Shown: positions 18,233-26,971 of the stretch, piece by piece
Position numbering within the stretch: the stretch's first letter is position 1
Layout: every line of letters starts with the position of its first letter
Assembly (NCBI RefSeq): GCF_039535095.1
Contig: NZ_BAAAWN010000001.1
Span: 930,001-994,000, forward strand
Length of the DNA: 64,000 nucleotides
Source of the DNA: Arthrobacter ramosus
Lineage (GTDB): Bacteria > Actinomycetota > Actinomycetes > Actinomycetales > Micrococcaceae
Direction: 5' to 3'
Translations under genes and position numbers: made by a program
The notes under the pieces: generated by a model
Databases searched by the model: none
Seen by the model: only the letters and a program-made list of their open reading frames with translations
Told to the model about the DNA's origin: nothing

Positions 18233-19249
18233 TTACCTCCTACGGCGGCGGGTGTATGCATCGAGGGCGACGGCGCCGATGATGATTGCTCCCTTGATGA
18301 TCAACTGGCTGTTTGTGTCCAGGCCGATGGAATCGGAGACATTTGTGATGCAGGCGATGATGAGGATGCCGATGCCGGTTCGCCACATCGATCCTTCGCC
18401 ACCGAATAGCGATGTTCCGCCGATGACCACGACTGCGATTGCGTCAAGGGCGATGCTAGAGCCCAGGTCGGCCTGGCCTACTCCCACACGTGACGCAATG
18501 ATGAGGCCTCCGATCGAGGAGCAAAGACCGACGACGACGTAGGTGATGGTTTTGAGCATTTCGACGCGGATTCCAGCCAGGCGCGCGGCTTCGGCATTCC
18601 CGCCGATGGCGTACAGGGACTTGCCGTAGACGGTGCGGGACAGCACGAATGCACCGACGATGAATATGGCAAGAAACAGCCACGTAGCGTTGTAAATGCC
18701 GAAGGTAGTTGCCAGACCCAGGTCCTGGAACCCCTCCGTTGAGACGACAATCGGCGTCGAATGCGAGTAGATGTAGGCGCCTCCGCCGAATACCGACGCC
18801 GTGCCAAGGGTTGCCACGAATGCGTTGATGCGGAGCTTTGTGACGAGCAGTCCGTTCACCAGGCCCATCACTACACCCAAGACGAGGGCCAGGGGAATGG
18901 CGGCCTGAAGGGGCATCCTGTTCGCCATGTCTGCGTATACGACAGCTGTCGCGGCGTAAATCGCCCCAACCGACAGGTCAAACCCTCCTGCGATCATCAC
19001 CATGGTCATGCCGACTGCCACAATGCCGAGAGGGGCGTTCTGGGACAGGATTTGGCTCAGATTGCCCGCGTTGAGGAAGCCCGGGTACACAATTTGGGCT
19101 CCGATGACGACAATGAGCAGGACCCAGACCATGCCGAAGTGCAGGAATACCGTGCTCGCGATGTGCTTTAACGAAGGGTTGCCCAACGCGGGAATCGTGC
19201 CGGCCGTTCCCTTGGCATGGCCTAAGTTGGCCATCTTGGTATCAGACAC
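18233..19249 (-). CDS. Ribose/xylose-type sugar ABC importer, permease
   Basis: A 338-residue inner-membrane permease of the BPD_transp_2 family (RbsC/XylH type) with about 8-10 helices. GGFDLSVGAIYA and the EAA-like loop GGNAEAARLAGI are family marks. The preferred start is GTG at 19249, which overlaps the ATPase stop and has GGAGAAC 6 nt upstream; the ATG at 19234 is the alternative. It works with the double ATPase at 19242 and the binding protein at 23068 to import a sugar or glycoside. Confidence 0.9.
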   Translation of the reverse strand: MSDTKMANLGHAKGTAGTIPALGNPSLKHIASTVFLHFGMVWVLLIVVIGAQIVYPGFLNAGNLSQILSQNAPLGIVAVGMTMVMIAGGFDLSVGAIYAATAVVYADMANRMPLQAAIPLALVLGVVMGLVNGLLVTKLRINAFVATLGTASVFGGGAYIYSHSTPIVVSTEGFQDLGLATTFGIYNATWLFLAIFIVGAFVLSRTVYGKSLYAIGGNAEAARLAGIRVEMLKTITYVVVGLCSSIGGLIIASRVGVGQADLGSSIALDAIAVVVIGGTSLFGGEGSMWRTGIGILIIACITNVSDSIGLDTNSQLIIKGAIIIGAVALDAYTRRRRR

Positions 19250-20867
19250 CTGAGTTCTCCTTATCGTGGGTCTCGCCGAATGCGGCGCTAAGAATTTCGT
19301 GCACGTGCACGGGGTGGTCCGTTCGGCTAAGTTCAGCGACGCCTCGCCCGTCTTTAAGTACGAGCACCCGGTCTGCGACCGCGCTGACTTCTTCCAGTTC
19401 TGATGAGGCGATGATGACACCGACTCCGTCATCAGCAAAGCGCCTCAGTGCGCGAAGTATTTCCGCTTTGGCGCCGACGTCGACGCCTCGCGTTGGTTCG
19501 TCGGCCAGTAGCAGCTTGGGCATCTGGTATCGCCACCTGGCAAGGAGGAGCTTCTGTTGGTTTCCCCCTGAGAGGTTTCCCGCCTTGGTCTGGAGGCGTT
19601 TCGGGTCGAATCCGAATTCCTCGACCATTTGAGCCGTGAGGTTCCGCATCTTTCTGGTGGATAGGACGCCAGCGTTCGCGGACTTGCCGAGCGCGGCCAT
19701 GGCGATGTTCTCCATGGCGGTCATGCCGAGCACCAATCCCTGGCCCTTACGGTCCTCCGGGATAAGCGCGATTTTGGCGTTGAGCGCGCTTCTGGCCGTC
19801 CGGGGCCACGCCACGGCGTCACCGTCGACGCGCATTGTTCCTTGTGAGCGGGGTTCCAGGCCGGCGAGGCAGCGCATAAGTGTCGTACGTCCGCTGCCGA
19901 CCAGACCACCGAGTCCGACTATTTCGCCGGGCTGAACTGATATGTCGATGTCGTAGAGCAATCCGGGCAGGTTGATGCCCGTGGCCACCAGCGGCGGTGC
20001 CGGGCTCCTGTCAGGAAGCTGCTGGCGTAGCGGGACCGGCCGATCAGCGATCGCCATATGTTCCGCCGGCGGGGGTTCGGGGTCGAGCAGTTCGTCGTGG
20101 AGCGGGCCTGTGTTTTCGCCGAGCATCTCGGTGACTAGGAGATCCCGCGTCCACTCGGCGACCGGGCCAATGCGTGACACGCGGCCGTCTCGAAGAACGG
20201 TGATATGGTCTGCGACTCCGAGAACTTCTTCGAGGTTGTGTGAAACGAAGATCATGGTGACGCCTTGGGTGCGCAGATCCCTGACGAGACGGATCAGCGC
20301 ATCGCGTTCGGAGGTTGAAAGAGCCGCGGTGGGCTCGTCAAGGAGGATGATGCTCGCGTCGGCGACGAGGGCGCGCATGATTTCGAGGATCTGCTGGTCA
20401 GCGATGGAGAGCGTGCCGGCGAGCGTGCGGGGCGGGATTTTGACTCCTACTCTTTCGCACAGCTTCAGATAGCCTTTGCGGACATCCCTGCCCCTGGCCA
20501 CACCGGCAACGGATGGCGTCATGCCCAGATAGACGTTGTCCTCGGCGGACAGACCGGGAACGATGGTCAATTCCTGGTAGATGGCTACCAGGCCTGCGGC
20601 GCGGGACGCGCGGGGAACGCCGGGCGTTGGTTGGACGCCATTGATCAGCACTGTTCCCTCGGTCGCGGCCACCCGACCGGTCAGGATCCCGATCATGGTC
20701 GATTTTCCGGCCCCGTTCTGTCCGACAAGCGCCTCGACCGTTCCGGAGGGTATGGACAGATCGATTCCCTTCAGCGCCTGGACTCCGCCATAGGTTTTGA
20801 CGATTCCGGTGCAAGCTATGGCGATGCGTGGATCAGCACCGGGGGAGGGGAAAGTGTCGGCGCTCAT
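19242..20867 (-). CDS. Ribose/xylose-type sugar ABC importer, fused double ATPase
   Basis: A 541-residue protein with two ABC domains, as in RbsA/XylG. Domain 1 has GQNGAGKST Walker A and ILLDEPTAALS. Domain 2 has the degenerate P-loop GLVGSGRTT normal for this family, signature LSGGNQQK and LLADEPTRGVDVG. The ATG overlaps the stop of the small-subunit gene (TGATG), and the product is coupled to the permease. It energises uptake through the 18233 permease. Confidence 0.93.
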   Translation of the reverse strand: MSADTFPSPGADPRIAIACTGIVKTYGGVQALKGIDLSIPSGTVEALVGQNGAGKSTMIGILTGRVAATEGTVLINGVQPTPGVPRASRAAGLVAIYQELTIVPGLSAEDNVYLGMTPSVAGVARGRDVRKGYLKLCERVGVKIPPRTLAGTLSIADQQILEIMRALVADASIILLDEPTAALSTSERDALIRLVRDLRTQGVTMIFVSHNLEEVLGVADHITVLRDGRVSRIGPVAEWTRDLLVTEMLGENTGPLHDELLDPEPPPAEHMAIADRPVPLRQQLPDRSPAPPLVATGINLPGLLYDIDISVQPGEIVGLGGLVGSGRTTLMRCLAGLEPRSQGTMRVDGDAVAWPRTARSALNAKIALIPEDRKGQGLVLGMTAMENIAMAALGKSANAGVLSTRKMRNLTAQMVEEFGFDPKRLQTKAGNLSGGNQQKLLLARWRYQMPKLLLADEPTRGVDVGAKAEILRALRRFADDGVGVIIASSELEEVSAVADRVLVLKDGRGVAELSRTDHPVHVHEILSAAFGETHDKENSGV

Positions 20868-21340
20868 CAGCTGGCCGCCTTCGTCGTTGGTTGGGGTGAC
20901 GCCGCTGGGGACTCGCCGGGGGCCAGGGCCACAGGTGTGGGCCGGTAGATGGGTCCCCGGGAGAGTACGGCGCTGGTCAGTTCGGCGAGATCATCGTCGA
21001 ACTCAATGGGGATCTCCGATCGCGTTGAGTACCCGACGCGTTCCTGGACAGTGGGGTTGAGGTAGTAAGCGGCCGTCACAGCTTCGGCCAGGGCGCCGAA
21101 GTGCGCGGTACGTTTGTCATCCAGCTCGTAAAACGTGCCCGGAATGTCTGTGCCGAGTTCGATCAGGGCGGCGCGAACCCGGTTGATGAGGTCCGGTCGC
21201 ACGCTAAAAACTTTGTCTATTCCTGCTCCGGGAACGTCCGCTTCGCTGGCCGAGGGCATCTTCGAGCCGCGGGGGATCAGAAGGTCCGCGATGCTTGCGA
21301 GGCATGCGCGTTCTGCGGAATCGAGGGTAACGGGGATCAT
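20867..21340 (-). CDS. Gluconate 2-dehydrogenase subunit 3-like protein
   Basis: A 157-residue relative of the protein at 17666. The N-terminus ACLASIADLLIPRGSKMPSA follows the family pattern in which a helix ends in IP(R/T)G. YYLNPTVQERVGY near residue 95 aligns with the YYRAPAVQDVV segment of the other copy. No Tat signal is seen. It overlaps the upstream GMC gene by 4 bp (ATGA) and the downstream ATPase by 1 bp. It is the probable partner of the flavoprotein at 21337. Confidence 0.8.
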   Translation of the reverse strand: MIPVTLDSAERACLASIADLLIPRGSKMPSASEADVPGAGIDKVFSVRPDLINRVRAALIELGTDIPGTFYELDDKRTAHFGALAEAVTAAYYLNPTVQERVGYSTRSEIPIEFDDDLAELTSAVLSRGPIYRPTPVALAPGESPAASPQPTTKAAS

Positions 21341-22965
21341 GCTGTCACCTGCTGTCGTCGTGATGCGATCGCGTGTTCGGTCGCCCGTAGGGAGAATGCC
21401 GCGATCGTGGGGGTGGGGTTCATGCCCGAGGAAGTGGGCCAGGTACTCCCGTCGACGATGATCAGGTTGGGCACGTCATGGGCGCGGCCCCATTGATCGA
21501 CGACGGACTGCGCGGGATCGGTGCCCATCGTGGCGGTCCCGAGGATGTGCCAGCCGGTCTCCCGTATCATCGGGGCGACGATCGTCTCTTTGGCACCGGC
21601 TTCAGTGAGCGATTCGATGGCCCGGTCGACGTTGAAGGCCAGGAGGTCCTTCGTGTTTTGTGAGGTCTTGTAAATCAACTTGGCTCCTGGCATTCCACGA
21701 TGGTCGATGCTGGCTCGATCGAGCAGGACTTCGTTGTGTTCTTCTGGAAGATCCTCGGCGACGATGCCCCAGGCGACAGAGTGGCCGAGTCTGGAGGCGA
21801 CGGTCTTGTGGAAGTTTTCTCCCCAGATCGGCTTGCCGCCCCAGGGGAATGCGGCTGTCATCGCCTGAGGTCCGCCGGTCGGGGTGACATTCCATTTCGC
21901 CCCTCGGAGGAACCCCCGGCTCGGATCTGTTTCGTAGAACTGAAGGGAATATGCGGGCTGTCCCCAGACGCTTTTCCAGGCCTCCAGATCTTCGTCGAAG
22001 ACTCCGACAACCGCCGCGAAGGGGTGCATCATCAGGCGCTTGCCCACCAGGCCCGATGAGTTAGCCAGCCCGTTCTGAAACTTCCGGCTTTCTGACATCT
22101 GTAGCAGACGGGGGGTGCCAATCCCATTCGCTGCGATGACGACAAGATCGGCCTCCTGTCGTCGGTCCATGCCGTTCTTGTCACGGAAGACCACTCCCGT
22201 GGCGATCCCTGCGGAATTTACCTCTATTTCCCGCACGGTTGCACCAAGGATGAGACGGGCACCAAGGCGGATCGCGTCAGGCCAGTGGGTGACGTCAGGG
22301 GAACCTTTCGCCTTGTTGACGCATCCCCACATGCATGCACCCCGCTGGACGCACGCTCCTTGATTACCGTACTTCTCGGTGGCGATGGCGTTGCTTCCCG
22401 GCCACCAGTGCCACCCCAGCCGGTTGTGGGCCTTAGCGATCATGCGGCCGGCCCGGCCCAGGGGGGCCGGCCGCATCGGATAGCCAGTGATGTCGGGAAA
22501 GGCAGGATCGCCGGGGAAACCCGACACGCCGAAATCGCGCTCGATCCGGTCGTAGAAAGGGCTGAGATCCTCATAGCTGAGCGGCCAATCCTCAGCAACG
22601 CCGTCGAGCGTCCTCACTCGGAAATCCGAGGGCATCAGGCGCATCCAGATGCCGGCGTACATCACAGCGCTGCCACCCACGCCGTTCCAGATCAGCGGTT
22701 CGACATCAGAGTCCGTTGTGTCGATGGTGTAGTCCGCGGGCGATTGCCGCACTTCCGGAGACGGCGACCATTGCTTGCCCGCACTTAACTCCAGGTATTC
22801 ATCAGTGACGTGCGAGGTCCCGTAGTCCGGCCAGGCGCCCTGTTCGAGACAAACCACGCTGAATCCTTCTTCGGCAAATCTCTTCGCCGCTACGGCGCCG
22901 GCGGGGCCTGCTCCGACAACGACCACGTCTACCTTGCCTCCAGCGACTTCGCCAGATTCTCGCAT
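21337..22965 (-). CDS. GMC-family FAD oxidoreductase with Cys cluster (catalytic subunit B)
   Basis: A 542-residue paralogue of the enzyme at 16074. It has a GAGPAG FAD motif near residue 18, the cluster CVQRGACMWGC, and active-site His473 (GWHILGTATMG) with Asn516 (SGMNPTPTI). The ATG at 22965 has AAGGG 8 nt upstream; the GTG at 22974 is too close to that site. It is the first enzyme gene after the binding protein (gap 102 bp). With its small subunit it probably oxidises the imported sugar or a derivative; two such pairs in one operon suggest two substrates or two sequential oxidations. Confidence 0.87.
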   Translation of the reverse strand: MRESGEVAGGKVDVVVVGAGPAGAVAAKRFAEEGFSVVCLEQGAWPDYGTSHVTDEYLELSAGKQWSPSPEVRQSPADYTIDTTDSDVEPLIWNGVGGSAVMYAGIWMRLMPSDFRVRTLDGVAEDWPLSYEDLSPFYDRIERDFGVSGFPGDPAFPDITGYPMRPAPLGRAGRMIAKAHNRLGWHWWPGSNAIATEKYGNQGACVQRGACMWGCVNKAKGSPDVTHWPDAIRLGARLILGATVREIEVNSAGIATGVVFRDKNGMDRRQEADLVVIAANGIGTPRLLQMSESRKFQNGLANSSGLVGKRLMMHPFAAVVGVFDEDLEAWKSVWGQPAYSLQFYETDPSRGFLRGAKWNVTPTGGPQAMTAAFPWGGKPIWGENFHKTVASRLGHSVAWGIVAEDLPEEHNEVLLDRASIDHRGMPGAKLIYKTSQNTKDLLAFNVDRAIESLTEAGAKETIVAPMIRETGWHILGTATMGTDPAQSVVDQWGRAHDVPNLIIVDGSTWPTSSGMNPTPTIAAFSLRATEHAIASRRQQVTA

Positions 22966-23067
22966 TCTTAACACCCTTGCTGTCCGTGTGAATATTTCGA
23001 CTCGGGAATCGTGTGACCTGATGCTGCTTGTGTCTGAGCTGGCGCATCCACCACCGGGCGCAGTGCC

Positions 23068-24147
23068 CTAGTACTCGGCGTTGAACTTAAGGCCATCTGC
23101 CTTGTTCAGGATCTGAACACCGGACTGCAGCGCATCACCGGTCAGCGTCGCGCCGTCGTTCGGGAGATAAGTCGGTACTTTCTTGCCGGCGAAGGCGTCG
23201 GCGATCGCGTTGACGGACTGCTGGGCCATGGTTGCGGGGTAGTAAGGGGATGAGGCAGCGACGGCGCCGCTGCGCAGCTGGTCGATGGCCCACTTTGATG
23301 CGCCCTTGTCATACAGCTTCACCTTGTCGAGCATCCCTGCGGCCTTGAGCGCCTGATAGGCGCCCTGGGTGACGTCAGAATTGGCTGCGCTGAACACGAC
23401 GGTCGTGTCCGGGTTTGCCTGCAGCAGCGGGGCCAGTTTCGACTGGCCCTGGGCCAGGGAGTAGTCCGTGTCAACGACGGAGATGATGTTGAACTCCGGA
23501 TGGGCCGCCTTGGCTTTTTCGATCGCGGCGTTCAGGTTCTTGGTCACACCGAAGAGCTGCGGACCGCTCAACGCGATAACGGTCTGTTTCCCTGGGTTTT
23601 CCTTGGCCATGTAATCGATGTAGCCGTCGAATACGGTCTGGCTGTCGGTGCCGCCGATGTAGTTCAGTGTTCCTGGCGTGTACTGCTCGTCCTTGATCTT
23701 CAGTGCCCTGCCACACAGGGGTACTGCGATGACGGAAACGACGATTCCTTTGGACGCGGCGGTCTTTGACATCGGGTCGCACATGATCTGGTCGTTGATC
23801 GGGTCGATGATGGCTGCATTGAACCGGCCGCTCTGCAAAGCGTTCTGGACCTGATTGAACTGAGTCGTTCCGTCCCATTTCGCATCGAAAACCGTGACGG
23901 TGGCGCCCGGGATCTTTTCGACCGCTGCCTTCACGGTGTTTGTGGATGCCTGCAGCCAGGCGTTGCTCGTTCCCGGCGCAAAGTAGGCCAGACGTATCGG
24001 GCCCTGCACTTCCACGGGCGTTCCCCCCGCATCGATGGTGACCTTCGGGCCAGCCGAGGAGGAGGACGACGACTGGGCTCCACACCCCGTGGCGAAGACA
24101 GCAACAACTGCGACAACTGCGAGAGCGGAAAGATTACGACGTTTCAT
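23068..24147 (-). CDS. Sugar ABC importer, substrate-binding lipoprotein (ribose type)
   Basis: A 359-residue periplasmic-binding-protein-like sugar receptor (peripla_BP_4 type). The signal peptide ends FATGC (Cys22), giving a lipoprotein, followed by a serine-rich linker. VIALSGPQLFGVTKNLNAA and AANSDVTQGAYQALKAAG are typical hinge and second-lobe stretches. The ATG at 24147 is preceded by AAAGGGG. It is the first gene of a minus-strand operon reaching to 16074 and is read from the operator-overlapped promoter at 24285-24313. Confidence 0.9.
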   Translation of the reverse strand: MKRRNLSALAVVAVVAVFATGCGAQSSSSSSAGPKVTIDAGGTPVEVQGPIRLAYFAPGTSNAWLQASTNTVKAAVEKIPGATVTVFDAKWDGTTQFNQVQNALQSGRFNAAIIDPINDQIMCDPMSKTAASKGIVVSVIAVPLCGRALKIKDEQYTPGTLNYIGGTDSQTVFDGYIDYMAKENPGKQTVIALSGPQLFGVTKNLNAAIEKAKAAHPEFNIISVVDTDYSLAQGQSKLAPLLQANPDTTVVFSAANSDVTQGAYQALKAAGMLDKVKLYDKGASKWAIDQLRSGAVAASSPYYPATMAQQSVNAIADAFAGKKVPTYLPNDGATLTGDALQSGVQILNKADGLKFNAEY

Positions 24148-24284
24148 GGATAACCCCTTTGTTATGTGATGACGCTGGCCCGAGCGAAGGTGCCACGTCG
24201 AGTTGGTTCCGTGATGTTTCCAAAGAGGCATCGAGATCTCGGTGGAGGCTGCATGCAAGGGAAACATCTTCATCAACTTGTATG

Positions 24285-24313
24285 ATCGTACGACGATCTT
24301 CATATGACGTCAA
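24285..24313 (-). promoter_or_regulatory. Promoter of sugar-import/GMC operon with GntR-type operator
   Basis: On the minus strand TTGACG (24313-24308) and TACGAT (24290-24285) are 17 bp apart. A perfect dyad, GATCGT-ACG-ACGATC (24284-24298), covers the -10. Its core TCGTACGACGA fits the FadR-subfamily GntR consensus TNGTNNNACNA. Binding there should block the polymerase. The FCD-type GntR at 30501 is the obvious candidate binder; that link is inference. Confidence 0.65.
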
Positions 24314-24373
24314 TCACTTGTTTTGAGATAGATCCGCTTGTTTACTGAGTATGGTTATTTTCAACATTGTGTG

Positions 24374-24386
24374 ATCGTATGACGAT
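24374..24386. promoter_or_regulatory. Second GntR-type operator, upstream of 24404
   Basis: ATCGT-ATG-ACGAT is a perfect dyad whose core, TCGTATGACGA (24375-24385), again fits TNGTNNNACNA. It lies 18 bp before the HbpS/GlcG-like gene start and 78 bp from the first operator, so one regulator could repress both divergent transcripts. A clear plus-strand -35/-10 pair was not found. Confidence 0.6.
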
Positions 24387-24403
24387 AACCTGAAAGGAAA
24401 TCA

Positions 24404-24853
24404 ATGCCGAAGAAACCAGCACCACAGCAGCGCCATGTGCGGGTCCTCTCCTATGACGAAGCCAGGCTCGTCCTGGACGCCGCACTTGCCAGGGCGAAAG
24501 AGATATCGGTACCGGCAAGCGTTGCTGTTCTAGACGCCGGCAGGGAACTTTTGGCGTTTGGACGACATGACTTGGCCCCATTGCTGACCGGAGAAGTAGC
24601 GCGCGCCAAGGCCTACACCTCAGGATCGCTCCGGCAGCCATCCGGAGCTCTGCTCGAGCCCACCCGTCCCGGTGGAGACTTCTACGGCCTACAACACGGG
24701 TCGGATCACGCACTCATCACCTTCGCCGGCGGGATGCCTCTTTTCGACGGCAAGGATCTCGTGGGGTCGGTCGGGGCCAGCGGCGGTTCCGTCGAAGAAG
24801 ACACGGCAATCGCACAAGCGGCAGTGGAAGCATTCGAAGGGATGGGAAAATGA
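24404..24853 (+). CDS. HbpS/GlcG-like heme-degrading domain protein
   Basis: A 149-residue protein of the GlcG/HbpS family (DUF336, PF03928). The pattern PASVAVLDAGRELLAFGRHD, then ARAKAYTS, and GGMPLFDGKDLVGSVGASGG is diagnostic. Functions within the family range from heme binding to accessory roles in glycolate, propanediol and aromatic catabolism; none can be chosen here. GAAAGGAAA precedes the ATG. The stop overlaps the SDR start by 4 bp, so both are co-translated under the operator at 24374. Confidence 0.85.
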   Translation: MPKKPAPQQRHVRVLSYDEARLVLDAALARAKEISVPASVAVLDAGRELLAFGRHDLAPLLTGEVARAKAYTSGSLRQPSGALLEPTRPGGDFYGLQHGSDHALITFAGGMPLFDGKDLVGSVGASGGSVEEDTAIAQAAVEAFEGMGK

Positions 24854-25623
24854 CGAAAACAACAGCTGGTCTTCTCACGGGGCGTCGGGTAGTGCTTACC
24901 GGAGCCGCAGCCAATATCGGCGCAGCCATTGCCGACAGGTTCGGCGAAGAAGGCGCCTCGATCGTCATTGGTGACATCGACACCGGAGCGCAGGGCACAG
25001 TGGACCGCCTCAGGGATCAAGGCGTCCAGGCCCTGTTCGTGCGCACAGATGTGTCCGACGCCGCCAGCATGGAAAACCTGTTCCACGAGGCAGCGTCGTT
25101 CCTTGGCGGCATCGACGTTATCGTCAACAACGCAGGAGTGCAGCGATCCGCGCCAATCACGGAACTCGCGGAGTCGGACTGGGACCTGCACATGGCCGTT
25201 AACGCGAAGTCGTGCTTTCTCGCGGCCAAGTACGGCATCCCCTTCCTCCGGAACTCGCCTGGAGATAAGTCCATCGTCAATATGGCATCGGCCGGTGGCA
25301 TCAAGGCGCCGCCGGGACTCACCGGGTACTCCGCATCAAAAGGCGCGATCATTGCCTTCACAAAGACTCTCGCCGGTGAGCTCGGCCATGAAGGAGTCCG
25401 CGTCAACTGCGTTGCCCCGGGCTGGATAGACACCTCCTTCAACGATCCCGTTGTGGCCCACATGGGGGGCCGGGACGCGCAAGCGAAATCCATCGAAGCG
25501 AGCGTTCCGCTGCGGCGCCAAGGTACGCCCGACGAAGTGGCCGAAGCCTTCCTGTTTCTGGCCTCAAACGCATCGACGTTCGTAACAGGTCAAACTCTGA
25601 TCGTCGACGGTGGATCGTCCTGA
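24850..25623 (+). CDS. Short-chain dehydrogenase/reductase
   Basis: A 257-residue classical SDR with TGAAANIG, VNNAG, a serine in MASAGG and YSASK, and an IVDGGSS end. It is translationally coupled to the GlcG/HbpS-like gene. Relatives act on 3-oxoacyl compounds, sugars or sugar acids. With the divergent sugar-importer operon under the same type of operator, oxidation or reduction of a sugar-derived intermediate is likely but unproved. Confidence 0.88.
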   Translation: MTKTTAGLLTGRRVVLTGAAANIGAAIADRFGEEGASIVIGDIDTGAQGTVDRLRDQGVQALFVRTDVSDAASMENLFHEAASFLGGIDVIVNNAGVQRSAPITELAESDWDLHMAVNAKSCFLAAKYGIPFLRNSPGDKSIVNMASAGGIKAPPGLTGYSASKGAIIAFTKTLAGELGHEGVRVNCVAPGWIDTSFNDPVVAHMGGRDAQAKSIEASVPLRRQGTPDEVAEAFLFLASNASTFVTGQTLIVDGGSS

Positions 25624-25683
25624 CGCATCGTCCGGTGCTCGCTCTGCCAAGCCGGGGGGCGCGCTACCATCGATCAAGAGATA

Positions 25684-25711
25684 TTGACAGACCGTACGAT
25701 TGTCGTACAAT
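25684..25711 (+). promoter_or_regulatory. Strong promoter with overlapping GntR-type operator
   Basis: TTGACA (25684-25689) and TACAAT (25706-25711) are 16 bp apart, close to consensus. The dyad ATTGT-CGT-ACAAT (25699-25711) covers the -10 and its core, TTGTCGTACAA, fits TNGTNNNACNA. This is the third such site in 1.5 kb. It should drive the run of genes from 25770 to at least 30464. Confidence 0.7.
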
Positions 25712-25769
25712 TTGTTGTAACGACCGTTGCAGACTGCGACCGCTCCAATGAGTTACGAGGAGGTAACTA

Positions 25770-26035
25770 GTGAACTTCAATGAAGCCGATATGCAGCACA
25801 AGAAGTTGGCCTGGTCCTGCTGGGTGCCTTCCGGTGGCTGGTGTCCGTGACGGGGGTGGGCACGGCCGTCGAGCTCCACCGGCGCCCCCGGTCCACGGGC
25901 AGCGCTATCAGCTTTAACATCGCCGCCGCCGGCCCGGGACCCTCTATCGGCGCATTCCTGGCCTCCAGCACCGGCAACCTCCTCGCCCCGCCTTCTTCCA
26001 AGTCGTCATCGCCCTGATCACCCTGTGGCGTTGCG
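25770..26035 (+). pseudogene. Remnant of an MHS-type MFS transporter
   Basis: A GTG at 25770 behind GAGGAGG opens MNFNEADMQHKKLA, like the cytosolic start of metabolite:H+ symporters, but stops after 26 codons. In another frame from about 25808 the sequence reads GLVLLGAF, then RSTGSAISFNIAAA, ASSTGN and finally AFFQVVIALITL in a third frame. These match the order of C-terminal helices of the MHS family (R-S/Y-x-G-x-A-x-S-x-N ... TGN). The middle of the gene, about 300 codons, is deleted and the rest frameshifted. The promoter and ribosome site survive upstream. The remaining 25624-26152 bases hold no other gene. Confidence 0.65.
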
Positions 26036-26152
26036 CAAGTGTCTTCCGGAGAGCAGCAAGCAGGACATTTCCAGGATGAGATCGACCGGCATGCGAAGTC
26101 GTCCGAGCCGGTCGAGGCTGACAAAATATTTGCCCAAGCGAGGATTACGAGC

Positions 26153-26971
26153 ATGACGAACAGCGATACGTATCAAGTCAGCATTGTGAAATTCGGTACC
26201 CGATCCACGGTGAAGAGCGATGTTTACCTGAACTTTCACATCTACAAAACGGCTGATGAGCCCGTGGATATGGACTACTTCTTCTGGGTGATCCGCAACG
26301 GGCGACGTACCGTCGTCGTCGACACGGGCTTTTCCCGGCACGGCGGGGAGGTGCGGAACCGCACCTTCCTCATCGAGCCGGCGGCGGCGTTCGCGGCCTT
26401 GGGCGTGGATCCCCGAGAGGCGCCGCAAGTTGTTGTCACCCACGCGCACTATGACCACATCGGAAATCTGGATCTGTTCCCGGTATCGAACATCATCATG
26501 GCCCGCGCTGAACTGGAGTTCTGGCTCAGCAGCTTCGCCTCCCGCAAACAGTTCAAGCACTCGATAGAAACCGAGGAACTGGATTACCTGAAGCGTGCGG
26601 CGGGGGAGGGCAGGATCACCACCTTCGACGACGACTACACGGTGGCCCCCGGCATCCGCGTCTCACGGGTTGGCGGCCACACGCCTGGCCAGTCGATCGT
26701 CACGGTGCAAACCAGCGAGGGCCAAGTGGTGCTCGCCTCCGATGCCATCCACTACTACGAGGAATTCGACCAGGACATACCGTTCATGTTCGTCAACGAC
26801 GTGCGGGAAATGTATGCCGGATTCGACACGATCCGGAAGCTGATGTCCACAAACGCCAGCCATCTCGTGACAGGCCACGATCCCTCCACGCTGGAGCGGT
26901 TCAGCCCCGTCAAGGCTGGCCCGCTGGCCGGACTAGCAGCAACCATCGGCAGAAAGGAAGAACAGTCATGA
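26153..26971 (+). CDS. Metallo-beta-lactamase-fold hydrolase (lactonase-like)
   Basis: A 272-residue dimetal hydrolase. The metal motif HAHYDH (residues 97-102, HxHxDH) lies in THAHYDHIGN; a further histidine is in GGHTPGQS, an aspartate in ASDAIHYYEE, and a last histidine in VTGHDPS, as in the N-acyl homoserine lactonase family. The ATG at 26153 has GAGG about 9 nt upstream. It overlaps the following SDR by 4 bp. In this catabolic setting the substrate is more likely a sugar- or acid-derived lactone than a quorum signal. Confidence 0.85.
   Translation: MTNSDTYQVSIVKFGTRSTVKSDVYLNFHIYKTADEPVDMDYFFWVIRNGRRTVVVDTGFSRHGGEVRNRTFLIEPAAAFAALGVDPREAPQVVVTHAHYDHIGNLDLFPVSNIIMARAELEFWLSSFASRKQFKHSIETEELDYLKRAAGEGRITTFDDDYTVAPGIRVSRVGGHTPGQSIVTVQTSEGQVVLASDAIHYYEEFDQDIPFMFVNDVREMYAGFDTIRKLMSTNASHLVTGHDPSTLERFSPVKAGPLAGLAATIGRKEEQS

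Noticed and set aside
25777..26154. Minus-strand readings in the gap before the metallo-beta-lactamase-fold gene
   Set aside because: No motif or ribosome site; the plus strand explains the region better as a decayed MHS transporter.
26153..26971. Quorum-quenching AHL lactonase as a firm call
   Set aside because: The metal motif fits the lactonase family, but the gene is embedded in a catabolic operon, so only a general lactonase-like hydrolase is supported.
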